Of a stretch of DNA of 64,000 nt, positions 1 to 9,990 are shown one piece after another. Source of the DNA: Paratinospora sagittata (taxonomy: Eukaryota; Streptophyta; Magnoliopsida; Ranunculales; Menispermaceae); contig CM069608.1 in assembly GCA_035771175.1 (NCBI GenBank), positions 24,744,519-24,808,518 on the forward strand, given 5' to 3'. The notes under the pieces were generated by a model. It had not been told where the DNA came from. It made no database searches and was given only the letters and a program-made list of their open reading frames with translations. Each line of letters opens with the position of its first letter. Within the stretch, counting starts at the first letter, position 1. The position numbers and the translations under genes are program-made.

Positions 1-1645
1 TTCGTAACGTCTTTGTTAACTCCAGTTTGGTGAAAGAACCTATCCGTTGCATTTGAATTCCAAACAAAGCGATTAACATTTTTAGGAGATTGAAATCTTG
101 AAACTCACTCTTATATATTTGTAACTTAAAGTCGTAGAAACATATATTATTTGTGTGCCCAAAACTATTTGAATTGTAGTCGTTTATCTCTTTGAAAAAG
201 ATTAAAATCTTTCATTCGTTTATCTGAATTGAAAGAGGCTTTCGGATTTACCGCTCTTGATTTCCTATTCATCTGAAAATTTAATTCCATTGTTGAACAA
301 TTTCTAAGTGAGGTTCAATACACTGTGTAAGTTGTGCTTTTCATATTGATTTTTGGTAAGAGAATCAAATCTATAAACCTGGAACTTCTGTTGGAAAGTG
401 ACGGCGCGTCGCTGATAAGTTGAGTTTTAGTAGTTAGTTTGCATGTTAATTTGTTAGATTTTTAGGTTCATTTAGTTAGTTTTTAGGTGTTTTTGCATGA
501 TTAGTATACTTAGTTGTTTTGGTCGCATTTAGGTTTTATCATAGGTTTTGATCTGTTTTTATCAAGAATAAATGACTTTTTGATACATGTGAATATCATA
601 GAACTCATATGTTTTTATTACATTTCATTATAATTAATACTTTGATTAATTGCATAGAATTTACAATTTTTTATAATTTGTTCAGAAACTCCATCTTACT
701 CCTTGACGTTTTTGAAATGAATTTTCACAAATTTCAAAGTGTTTGAATCTTGATGAAAATGAATTTGATTGATCGATTCAAATTGTTTCAAATGAATTTC
801 AAATTATAAATTATTTCTATTAATTTGTTTTGATCTAAAAGGCACAAAGATTGATTTAATTCATCAAATTTCAAAATGGAAAAAACAGTTGAAATTTTGT
901 CAAGTGTCGAGCTGGACGCTCAAGCAGTGACCAGTTCACTTAAATTAGGCTTACACTATAGGACGCTTCTATCGCAATAGGACGCTCAAGATTTCTGAAA
1001 AATCTTGGAAAACAGTCTAAAAGGACGCTTCTATCTCCACAGGACGCTCAAGATTTCTAGGAAGTCTTAGAGCACTTTCAGTTGGACGCTTATGCTTAGT
1101 AGCGCCCTCTTGAAAATCCCCGATCACAATTCATCTCTCGGGATGACCATCGTTTAGGCCGTTATTGTTGCAACAAGACGCTCACATCAAATCGAACCTT
1201 CTGGGTTTCAAAATTTTAGGATGCTCCTAGAGCAATAGGACACTTTGCTAAATGTCGAAAAAAAGTTTTCTCTACTGTGCAAACTATCATCGTTCTGAGA
1301 CTTTGTTATTTTCGTATAAATGTTGTTTTACCAGAATTACTTAACGTCTTTGTTAACTCCAGTTTGGTGAAAGAACTTATTCGTTGCATTTGAATTCTAA
1401 ACAAAGCAAATAACGTTTTTAGGAGATTGAAATCCTTAAACTCACTCTTATATATTTGTAACTTAAAGTCGTAGAAACATATATTATTTGTATGCCCAAA
1501 ACTATTTGAATTTTATTCGTTTTTCTCTTTGAAAAAGATTAAAATCTTTCATTCGTTTATTTGAATTGAAAGAGGCTTTCGAATTTATCGCTCTTCATTT
1601 CATATTCATCTGAAAATTTAATTCCATTGTTGAACAATTTCTATG
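1..1645. repeat. LTR-like sequence with two direct repeats of about 310 bp
   Basis: Bases 1-312 recur at 1339-1645 with scattered substitutions. Between them, at about 895-1260, lie several GGACGCT motifs, one paired with AGCGCCCTC (1083-1112). The same motif pair occurs in the Sirevirus-type LTRs further right. A TATA-like CGTATAAATG lies near 1314, about 25 bases before the second repeat, so each repeat could be the transcribed end of an LTR. The left copy runs off the window. No coding sequence was recognised. The block ends abruptly at 1645 against the truncated LTR of element E1. Confidence 0.5.
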
Positions 1646-2512
1646 TGATCCTTATTAGAGTTGGTATCACGACGTGCAAGGTTAAGACATTCAGTATTAC
1701 TTGTATAAGCTGATATATTTCAATAAGACCAACTAGATCAGTCTCCAGTTGAGAGGTGAGACACAAGGTCCGCTTAAATACAAATCGCCTAGAGCAGCCC
1801 GCTGCCTCCCGTTCACTGTTTAAAGTTACTGAGGACAAGACCGAGTCTAGTTGAGTCAGATTGACCACAAATCCGACATTATAACAGTATAATACGTGAA
1901 TTCCAAATATACAGGCATAAGTGCGGCAGTATAAACATTATATGACATAATGCAGTGTAAATGAACAGTAGACATAATAATAATTGAATGTAAACTTTAA
2001 TAAAAGTTATAAAACACACAAACCTATGTCTTGTTCCCCATCTTCAGGTAAAAACTTCTTCTTTCAGATTTGGTGCTTTCCTCCAGACAGAACTTCGTTG
2101 CGCCACACCTAGAGTCTCGGACAGAGAGTCTCAAAACTTAAACTCAGAATGAGCGGAAGGGAGAAGAAAGTCACAAGAGAAGGTGATTTGGTGTGAGGAA
2201 TGAAAAATGAGGACGGTTCCTTATATAAAGATTTTTGGCGCCTGAACCTTCGGGCACGCGCCAGAACGTTCGGTCACGCATTGCGCCTGAACGTTCGGGC
2301 ATGCGCCGGAACGTTCTGGCATGGGCCTGAACGTTTGGTCATGCGCCTGAACGTTCGGTCATGCGCCTGAACGTTCGGTCATGCATTGCGCCTAAACATT
2401 CGGGCATGTGCCTGAACGTTCTGGCATGCGCCTGAAGGTTCTGGCATGCGCCTGAACGTTCGGGCATTGCACAAATAATATTTTTTCTTTATGTGAAATA
2501 CGGGGTATTACA
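1646..2512 (-). repeat. E1 3' LTR, truncated
   Basis: The LTR starts (minus strand) at 2512 with TGTAATACCCCG directly after the polypurine tract. It carries a TATA box, TATATAAGG, near 2222-2229. It matches the first part of the LTRs at 13691 and 51306 but lacks roughly the last 600-700 bases, ending at 1646 in foreign sequence. Its U3 is unusual for a long minisatellite, listed separately. Confidence 0.85.
2241..2468 (-). repeat. U3 minisatellite, 11 units of about 20 bp
   Basis: Eleven tandem units fit the pattern GCGCCTGAACGTTCGGGCAT; two units carry an extra CATTG. The core GCCYGAACGTTCGGGC is a near-perfect palindrome centred on ACGT. The array lies just upstream of the TATA box on the minus strand. 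Other LTRs of the family have one to four units at the same place, some with GGACGTCC or GGAAGTCC cores. The position and palindromic form suggest a transcription-factor binding array, which is inference. Confidence 0.85.
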
Positions 2513-2529
2513 CTCTACCCCCCTTAAAG
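2513..2529 (-). other. E1 polypurine tract
   Basis: On the minus strand the purine run CTTTAAGGGGGGTAGAG lies directly before the LTR start TGTAATA. The same tract precedes the 3' LTRs of E2, E5 and E6. It is the expected primer for plus-strand DNA synthesis. Confidence 0.85.
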
Positions 2530-2545
2530 GTATTTCGCCTCGAAA

Positions 2546-3027
2546 TCAATTCAAGTAGTTTTGATGGTTATCTGCTTGAGATTCACTACCGGCGTCATCT
2601 TTTGCGAGTTCAGGGTAGTGCTCGTATGGTCCCTGAATAGCACTGTGGCCGGTGGAATCCTCATTATCATAAAACCATAGAGAGCAAATGGAATCAGACT
2701 CGTCCTCTAAAGATTCCAACCTTTGCATAACAGATGGTGGTGGAGGACGCTGGTTACATCGTTGGAGGGGAGGTAGGTTGAGAGGTGGAATACGTTTTTG
2801 AATCCGCCCACCTGGCAATTTTGGTAGAAGGTCCTGCCAAGATGATGGTACGGGTTACGAAAAATCCATTCACGCTCTGGTGATAATGATCGCTGTCTGT
2901 GTGGTGATGGAGTTGGTGATGCAAAGTAGTTATGACTTGATTCTGATTCTTGAGAAGTAGCCACAGGTTGCCAAGGAGGCCACTGCGTGTGTGCATCACT
3001 ATATCCATTGATATTTTTTTCAGACAT
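2546..3027 (-). pseudogene. E1 ORF3, frameshifted
   Basis: This is the E1 copy of the extra gene between pol and the 3' LTR. The N-terminal half (3027 down to about 2850) keeps the MSE-NINGYSDAH start, the PWQPVAT motif and the Ser/Pro/Arg stretch. The C-terminal half (2818 down to 2546) keeps GRI, PPLNLPPL, an acidic Ser/Asp/Glu patch and the GPYEHYPEL tail, but in another frame, so an indel near 2830-2850 breaks it. As in the other copies, a GCAG lies directly before the ATG. Function unknown. Confidence 0.75.
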
Positions 3028-3092
3028 CTGCGTAGTTATTCAAGTGAAACAATGTATCAAGATAAGTGAAAATAATACAATGTATCGCATCA

Positions 3093-4480
3093 TCAGTTGG
3101 TGCTAGAAAATAATTCAGGGTATTTCTGTTTAATTGTTGCTTCTAGTTCCCATGTTGCTTCCTCGACGCCGTGGTGATCCTAGAGCACTTTCACAAGTGG
3201 TATGCTACATCGCCGTAGTTCTTGAGTTTTTCTATCTAAAATTTGTATCGCTTTCTCTTGATACTTATTGCCTTCCTCAACCCGAACCTCGACTAGAGGG
3301 ATGATATGCGAAGGATCAGGACGATACTTGCGAAGCATAGATACGTGAAAAACGTCATGAACTTTAGGCATGGACGATGGAAGGGACAGACGATAAGCAA
3401 GTTTGCCAATACGTTCAATGATCTGAAATGGACCAATATACAGCGGGGAGAGCTTTCCTTTGATCCCAAAGCGTTTGACACCTCTTGTGGGCTGGACTTT
3501 TAAAAAAATAAAGTTCCCCTTATCAAATTCTAGAGGTTGTCTCCGTTTGTCAGCATAGTTCTTCTGTCGACATTGTGCAGCATGAAGTCGTTCCTTTACT
3601 AGGGTGATCTTCTCAGAAGTCTCTGAACTAGTTCAGGGCCTAACTCCGGTCGGTCTGCCATATCTAACCACCATACCGGAGATCTGCAAGGGCGACCATA
3701 AAGAGCCTCGTACGGTGCAATGCCGATACTAGTTTGGTAGCTGTTGTTGTATGCAAACTCAGCTAAATGTAAATACTTTGCCCATCCGTCATTAAAGTCC
3801 AAAATGCATCATCGTAACATGTCTTCTAAGATTTGGATAAGCCGCTCTGACTGCCCATCAGTCTGAGGGTGGAAGGCTGTGCTCATAGTGATCTTAGAAC
3901 CCATTCTACTCTGGAAGCTTTTCCAAAATTTTGATGTGAATCGAGGGTCTCCATCATAGACGATCGTGAGTGGTATGCCATGTTGGCGTACGATCTCTCT
4001 TTCATATAGTGCTGCAAGTTTGGCGGGGTTACCCGTGAACTTGATTGGCATGAAGTGTGCAGACTTTGTAAGTCTATCAATGATGACCCAGATAACATCT
4101 TGCCCTTTATTGTTTCGAGGTAAGGCAGTAACAAAATCCATTGCAATGTTCTCCCATTTCCATTCGCCAATAGGTAACGGCTGGAGAAGTCCAGAGGGAA
4201 GTCTTCGTACTGCCTTAACTTTTTTGCAAACGAGACATCGAGCAACGAAGTCTGCAATGGCCTTCTTCATTCCAGAAAACCAGAATTGCCGCTTGACATC
4301 TTGGTACATTTTTTCACCTCCAGGATGCATAGCATACCTCGAACAGTGCATCTCAGTAAGTACTTCTTGCCGAACCTCAGGATCGTTCGGTAGACAGAGA
4401 CATTTTTTTATAGAAAATGGCTCAGTCTTCAGAGATCGACCAATTAGGAAGGTCCTGTCCCCTGAGTAGAAGTTCGCCTT
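3093..4480 (-). pseudogene. E1 integrase with C-terminal chromodomain
   Basis: This is the 3' part of pol: the integrase that inserts the cDNA, with a chromodomain that in this lineage targets chromatin. Visible are the zinc-binding region (HPGGEKMYQDVKR ... CLVCKKVK, near 4200-4340), AMDFV with the first catalytic Asp (about 4142), VYDGDPRFTSKFW with the second, and HPQTDGQSERL with the Glu. The C-terminus has DVFHVSMLRKY and the chromodomain core ending VEEATWELEA ... YPELF, stop at 3093. An in-frame TGA follows DMLR (about 3807), and a TAG at 3180-3182 replaces the Trp of the chromodomain. Frameshifts separate the blocks. Confidence 0.85.
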
Positions 4481-4499
4481 TCTCCTTTGAGAGAGTCAT

Positions 4500-5755
4500 G
4501 GTCGTTGTCCCTCTTCGTTCAACTGTAGGTTAAAGTTCTCCATCTCTGTAGCCAACTTCCCCATTTCGTAGTTACGAGTGCAAGCAACATAAGATTTTCG
4601 ACTCAGGGCATCGGCCACAACATTGGCCTTTTCGGGATGGTACTAGAGTTGAAAGTCATAATCTTTCAAGAATTCCAACCATCATCTTTGGCTGAGGTTT
4701 AGGTTTCTCTGAGTGTATATGTACTTAAGACTCTTCTGATCTGAGAAGACCTCGAACCGTTCACCATATAGGTAATGACGCCATAATTTCAGGGCAAATA
4801 CGACAGCTGCAAGTTCCAAGTCTTGTGTTGGGTAATTACCCTCATGAATCTTCAGTTGCCTCGAGGCATATGCAACAACTTGGCCTTCTTGCATTAGTAC
4901 GACACATAAGCCTTGAGGAGAGGCGTCGGTGTATAGTGAAAATCCAAGTGCATTTCTTGGAGTGATAAGTACAGGTGCCGTCGTGAGGCGTTTCTTCAAT
5001 TCCTGAAATGATGCTTCACAGGCGGGTTTCCAAATGAATCGCACGTCTTTTCGAGTGAGCTTGGTCATAGGTTTAGCAATCCTTGAGAAGTCCTTGATGA
5101 AGAGTCTGTAATAGCCAGCCAAACCAAGAAAACTCCTAATCTGAGTAACAGTGGTAGGCTGCGTCCAGTTTAAAACTACTTCAACCTTAGAAGGATCTAC
5201 CTCAATGCCATTACCGGAAACCACATGGCCTAGGAATTGAACTCGCTTCGCCCAAAATTCGCACTTACTCAAATGTATTGTATGGTCTTCCGCGGTTAAG
5301 GAATATATCAAGATGTCGTCCACAAAAACCACCACAAATCGGTCTAAATATAACCTGAAAATGTGATTCATCAAATCCATGAATGCAGCAGGTGCATTTG
5401 TTAGAACGAACGGCATGGCCAAGAACTCGTAGTGACCATACCGAGTTCTAAATGCCGTCTTGGTAATGTCCGACTCTCGAATCCGGAGTTGGTGATAACT
5501 GGACCGTAAATCAATCTTAGAGAAGTATTTGGCATCTCTAAGTTGGTCGAACAAGTCATCGATCCTGGGCAATGGATATCTGTTCTTGATGGTGACGTTA
5601 TTCAACTTGCGATAATCGATGCAAAGTCGTAATGAACCATCCTTTTTGCGAACAAACAGAACTGGGGCGCCCCAGGGTGATGAACTCTTTCGGATGAAGC
5701 CATTACTCTCTAATTCCTTAAGTTGTTTGTCTAATTTGAGCAGCTCGACATGTCC
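4500..5755 (-). pseudogene. E1 reverse transcriptase and RNase H
   Basis: This is the polymerase block of pol. RT motifs in order are [59 protein letters not shown] and the catalytic [10 protein letters not shown]. RNase H follows with SLYTDAS, DLELA and [10 protein letters not shown]. About 16 residues are missing between the FVDD motif and the LSKCEFW segment compared with E2 and E5, consistent with an in-frame deletion near 5280. The tether after RNase H has a TAG at 4643-4645 where other copies read Gln. The continuous ORF reading into 5815 is an artefact of a deletion that joins another frame. Confidence 0.85.
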
Positions 5756-6345
5756 CAGGTATGAGGTTGATCTCAAAATCGAATTCCCTAACTGGAGGTA
5801 AACTAGGAAGGTCATTTAAAAAAACTGTTGGGAATTCAGATATGACTGGAACATCGTGTACTTTGGGAGGGTACAGTGTTGGTGATTCATTTCTGTCACC
5901 AAGGTACATCGCTCGAAGTTGTGACTTGAGAAGTGCAACTGTTGATTTGTGTATCCATTTCCTTGTTCCCTGAATCTTGACAAACTCTCTTGTAGGCAAG
6001 GTTAACTGAACTTGCTTGTTCATACAGTTGATCTTTGCAATTAGTGGTGCTAGCCAGGCCATGCCGACGATGATGTCGAAGTCTTCAATATTCATCACAA
6101 AAAGATCTGCATATATCATTTGTTCTGACATTCGAAGCTCACATCGAGACCACTACAAATTCACGTCAGTACCAGATCCGAACGGTGATGTGACATGGAG
6201 TGTGATGTTTGTGGGTTCAGGATGCAGGCCTAAATGTCTTATTAATGACGATGATATAAAAGAATGCGTAGCACCTGAATCAAACAAAACATGCACCAAT
6301 GTATTGAACAAAAGAAAGGTACCTTCAACTACATTGTTGTCTGGG
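5756..6345 (-). pseudogene. E1 retropepsin-like protease region
   Basis: This is the aspartic protease that matures the Gag-Pol polyprotein. The catalytic LFDSGATHSF is encoded near 6264-6300, followed by GLHPEP, SRCELRMSEQ, the IEDFDIIVGMAWL flap/core segment and the linker FVKIQGTRKWI. A TAG at 6153-6155 replaces a Gln codon, splitting the frame. About 35 bases are missing near 5760 where protease would pass into RT. Family known; activity not expected. Confidence 0.75.
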
Positions 6346-7047
6346 AGGGGTTGTTGAGCGATGGCAAATGCTTTGCCCTGATTCCGTTGACCCTGGTTCT
6401 GCTGGATCTGCCTGGGTTGGGCATTTGCAGCAGGTGGTGCTTGTTGGACTGGAACAACGAGAATAGGTTGCTGAAGGTGCGGACAGGGATATCTTACATG
6501 GCCCTTCTGGCCGCAGTTGAAACAAGTCGGCCTTTACTGCTGATTGTTTTGCTGGCCATCTGATTATTCTGTTGGCCTTGCTGATTGTGGTGTCGACCAC
6601 CACCTCTGTCATTGCCGTTTCTACGGCCACCTCTTCCATAACGACCTCCACGGCCATGATTTCGAAAACCCTGATGGTTAGGGTTAGAAGGTTCAGCCGC
6701 AGGTGTTGTGGCCTCATTCTTCGAAACTGGGGCTGGGAGGGCTGAGTTTTGATTGTAGTAGGTCTTCTTCTTGTTGCCCTGTTGCAAGCCTTGTTGGGAA
6801 AACGTTGCAGGCCATTTGCGCTTATTCATTCTCTGTTCCTGTAAAATCTTCTCTTGTTCAAAGCTCATGGCCTTGTCAACAACCTTTTTGTAAATCTTGA
6901 GATCCAAGATCGACAAGGCTTGTCAAATGTCTTGGCGAAGGCCATTATAAAATTTCTCAGTCTTATCTCGCTCCGTTGAAATGGTGGAGAGAGAGCAGAT
7001 TGATAATTCTTTGAATTTTCCAACATATTCTCTGACGGTCATGGTGC
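6346..7047 (-). pseudogene. E1 gag, C-terminal part
   Basis: This is the capsid/nucleocapsid gene. Present are the end of the retrotransposon gag domain (VREYVGKFKELS, EKFYNGLR, ILDLKIYKKVVDKAMSFEQEKI), a Gly/Arg/Asn/Gln-rich stretch (about 6560-6680) and the zinc-knuckle region near 6480-6530, which is disturbed by a frameshift. A TGA at 6923-6925 replaces an Arg codon. The N-terminal half is missing because the element ends at about 7047. Confidence 0.8.
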
Positions 7048-7059
7048 CCTGGTTTAATT

Positions 7060-7118
7060 TATGTGTTCATCACATAAAAAAAATTAATATTTGGGCAACG
7101 CACGAACGTTCAGGCGCA
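7060..7118 (+). repeat. Small LTR U3 fragment in the opposite orientation
   Basis: About 55 bases matching the start of the family LTR (CACATAAAAA ... TTGGGCAACGCACGAACG ... TTCAGGCGC) run on the plus strand, opposite to both neighbours. It sits exactly between truncated gag of E1 and the truncated LTR of E2 and marks a rearrangement junction. Confidence 0.6.
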
Positions 7119-7124
7119 GCTAAT

Positions 7125-7926
7125 TTGTTAGACTGACATTGGCAATGTCTGGTGATCCTTATCAAGGTCGGTATCATGACGTGTAAGGTTAGGACATTCA
7201 GTATTACTTGTATAAGCTGATAGCTTTCATTAAGACCAACTAGATCAGTCCCCAGTTGAGAGGTAAGACACAAGGTCTGCTTAAATAACCAATCGCCTAA
7301 AGGAGCCCGCTTCCTCCGGTTCACTATTTAAAGTTACTGAGGACAAGACCGAGTCTAGTTGAGTCAAATTGACCACAAATCCGGCATTATAACAGTGTAA
7401 TACATGAATTCCAAATATACAGGCATAAGTGCGACAGTATAAACATTATATGACATAATGCAGTGTAAATGAACAGTAGACATAATAATAATTGAATGTA
7501 AACTTTAATAAAAGTTATAAAACACGCAAACCTATGTTTCGTTCCCCACCTTCAAATAAGAACTTCTTATTTTTCAGATCTGGCGCTTTCGTCCGGATAG
7601 AACTTCGTCGTATCGCACCGAGAGTCTCGAACAGAGAGTCTCAAACAGACAAGAACTCAGAATGAGTGAAAAGAGGAGGAAAAATCACTAGAGGAGGTGA
7701 TTTGGTGTGGGAAAATGAGGAGAGGGCTCCTTATACAGGAAAATTGGCGCCCGGACGTCCGGCCATGTGCCTGTACGTCCGGGCATGTGCCTGTACGTCC
7801 GGGCACATCTGCATTAATATACGGGCAGCTGCCCGAACGTCCGGGCATTTCTGTCCAAACGAATTTTATTTTATTTTATTATTTTTATTTTTATTTTTAT
7901 TTTTTTGTGAAATACAGGGTATTACA
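7125..7926 (-). repeat. E2 3' LTR, truncated
   Basis: The LTR starts (minus strand) at 7926 with TGTAATACCCTG after the polypurine tract, and has a TATA-like TGTATAAGG near 7730. U3 has about four palindromic units with GGACGTCCGG or GTACGTCCGG cores, a variant of the E1 array, preceded by an A/T-rich run at 7864-7905. Homology stops near 7125, so roughly the last 600 bases of the LTR are missing. Confidence 0.8.
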
Positions 7927-7960
7927 CTCTACCCTCCTTAAAGGGATTTTGCCATCGAAA

Positions 7961-8458
7961 TCAATTCAAGTAGTTTTGATGGTTATCTGCTTGAGATTCA
8001 CTGCCGGCGTCATCTCTTGCGAGTTTAGGGTAGTGCTTGTATGGTCCCTGAATAACACTGTGGCTGGTGGAGTCCTCATCATCATAAAACCATGGAGAGC
8101 AAATGGAATCGGATTCGTCCTCTGAAGATTCCAACCTTTGCATAACAGATGGGGGTGGAGTGCGCTGTTTACATCGTTTGAGGGGAGGTAGGTTGAGCGG
8201 TGGAATACTTTTTCGTGTTGTTGCTCGAATCCGGCCGCCTGACAATTTTGGTAGAAGGTCCTGCCAAGATGAGGGCACGTGATTGATACAAAAATGCCAT
8301 CCACGCTCTGGCGATAAAGATCGTTGTCTGTGTGGTGATGGAGTTGGTGATGCAAAGTAGTTGTGACTTGACTCTGCTTCTTGAGAAGTAGCCACAGGTT
8401 GCCAAGGAGGCCACTGCGTGTGCGCATCACTATATCCATTGATATTATTTTCAGACAT
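7961..8458 (-). CDS. ORF3: extra protein between pol and the 3' LTR (intact copy)
   Basis: This uninterrupted frame encodes 165 residues, the best-preserved copy of a gene found at the same place in E1, E5 and E6. I do not recognise a known domain. Visible features are an N-terminus with aromatic/Pro motifs (QWPPWQPVAT, 15-24), a Ser/Pro/Arg stretch (SPTPSPHRQRSLSPER, 37-52), a basic GGRIRATTRK patch (74-83), PPLNLPPLK (86-94), an acidic SSEDESDS cluster (111-118) and GPYKHYPKLARDD (138-150). I see no signal peptide or membrane segment, so it is not an obvious envelope protein. The ATG at 8456-8458 directly follows CGCAG, a possible 3' splice site, 97 bases after the pol stop. Expression from a spliced RNA is inference. 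Confidence 0.7.
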   Translation of the reverse strand: MSENNINGYSDAHTQWPPWQPVATSQEAESSHNYFASPTPSPHRQRSLSPERGWHFCINHVPSSWQDLLPKLSGGRIRATTRKSIPPLNLPPLKRCKQRTPPPSVMQRLESSEDESDSICSPWFYDDEDSTSHSVIQGPYKHYPKLARDDAGSESQADNHQNYLN

Positions 8459-8555
8459 CTGCGTAGTTATTCAAGTGAGACAATGTATTAAGATAGGCGT
8501 AAACAATGTTTCATCATTTTATTGATAAGTAAAAATAGTACAATGTATCACATCA

Positions 8556-9990
8556 TTAGTTGGTACTAGAAAACAATTCAGGGTATTTCTGTTTAATTGT
8601 TGCTTCTAGTTCCCATGTTGCTTCCTCGACGCTGTGGTGATCCCAGAGCACCTTCACAAGTGGTATGCTACGTCGCCTTAGTTCTTGAGTTTTTCTATCC
8701 AAAATCAGTATCGCTCTCTCCTGATACTTATTTCCTTCCTCAACCCGAACCTCGACTAGAGGGATGATATGCGAAGGATCAGGATGATATTTGCAAAGCA
8801 TAGATACGTGAAAAACGTCATGAACCTTAGGCATGGATGATGGAAGGGACAGACGATAAGCAAGTTTGCCAATACGTTTAATGATCTGAAATGGACCTAT
8901 ATACCGCGGGGAGAGCTTTCCTTTGATCGCAAAACGTTTGACACCTCTTGTGGGCTGAACTTTTAAAAAAAACATAGTCCCATTTTATCAAATTCTAGAG
9001 GTTGTCTCCGCTTGTCAGCATAGCTCTTCTGTCGACTTTGTGCAACATGAAGTCGTTCCTTTACTAGTGTGATCTTCTCAGAAGTCTATTGAACTAGTTC
9101 AGGGCGCAACTGCGGTCGATCTGCCATATCTAACCATCCTATCAGAGATCTGCAAGGGCGACCATATAGAGCCTCGTACGGTGCCATGCTGATACTAGTT
9201 TGGTAGTTGTTGTTGTATGCAAACTCAGCTAAATGTAAGTACTTTGCCCATCCGTCATTAATATCCAAAATGCAACACCGTAACATGTCTTCTAAGATTT
9301 GAATAAGACGCTCTGACTGCCCATCAGTCTGAGGGTGAAATGCTGTGCTCATGGTGATCTTAGAACCCATTCTACTCTGGAAGCATTTCCAAAAGTTTGA
9401 TGTGAATCGAAGGTCTGGATCAGAGACGATCGTGAGTGGTATGCCATGAAGGCGTACGATCTCTCTTTCATATAGTTCTACAAGTTTGGAGGGATTATCC
9501 GTGAACTTTATTGGCAAGAAGTGTGCAGACTTTGTAAGTCTGTCAATGATAACCCAGATAACATCTTGCCCTTTATTATTTTGAGGTAAGGCCATAACAA
9601 AATCCATTGCGATGTTCTCCCACTTCCATTCTCCAATAGGTAGTGGCTGGAGAAGTCCAGAGGGAAGTCTTCGTTCTGCCTTAACTTTCTAGCAAACGAG
9701 ACATCGTGCAAGGAAGTCTGCAATTGCCTTCTTCTTTCCGAAAAACCAGAATTGTCGCTTGACATCCTTGTACATCTTTTCACCCCCAGGATGCATAGCG
9801 AACCTCGAACAGTGCATCTCAGTGAGCACTTCTTTCCGAACCTCAGGATCGTTCGGTAGATAGAAACGCCATTTATAGAAAACGGCCCCGTCTTCTGAGA
9901 CCGACCAGTAAGGAAGGTCCTGTCCACTGAGTAGAAGTTCTCTTTGTCCATTAACATAGGGTCATTGGCTTGAGCAGCTGAAATCTTTCG
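8556..9990 (-). pseudogene. E2 integrase with chromodomain
   Basis: This holds the integrase zinc-binding region (near 9690-9830), AMDFV-like segment (about 9600), VSDPDLRFTSNFW and HPQTDGQSERL, followed by NDGWAKYLHLAEFAYNNNYQ and the PYEALYGRPCRS segment. After a frame break at about 9000-9090, the tail 8975-8556 is open for 139 codons with YIGPFQIIKRIGKLAYRL (GPF region), DVFHVSMLCKY and the chromodomain ending VEEATWELEA ... YPELFSSTN. A TAG at 9689-9691 stands in the Cys-rich segment where other copies read Gln. ORF3 starts 97 bases downstream. Confidence 0.85.

Larger units (their letters stand above)
1646..7047 (-). mobile_element. E1: truncated Ty3/gypsy chromovirus
   Basis: This is a Tekay/Del-like chromovirus on the minus strand. 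Reading right to left it holds gag (N-terminus lost), protease, RT-RNase H, integrase with chromodomain, ORF3, polypurine tract and a 3' LTR. The LTR is cut at 1646 and gag at about 7047, so the 5' LTR, ORF0 and the gag start are missing. Frameshifts, stops and two deletions (about 35 bp before RT, about 50 bp inside RT) make it non-functional. Boundaries come from comparison with E2, E3 and E6. Confidence 0.85.
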
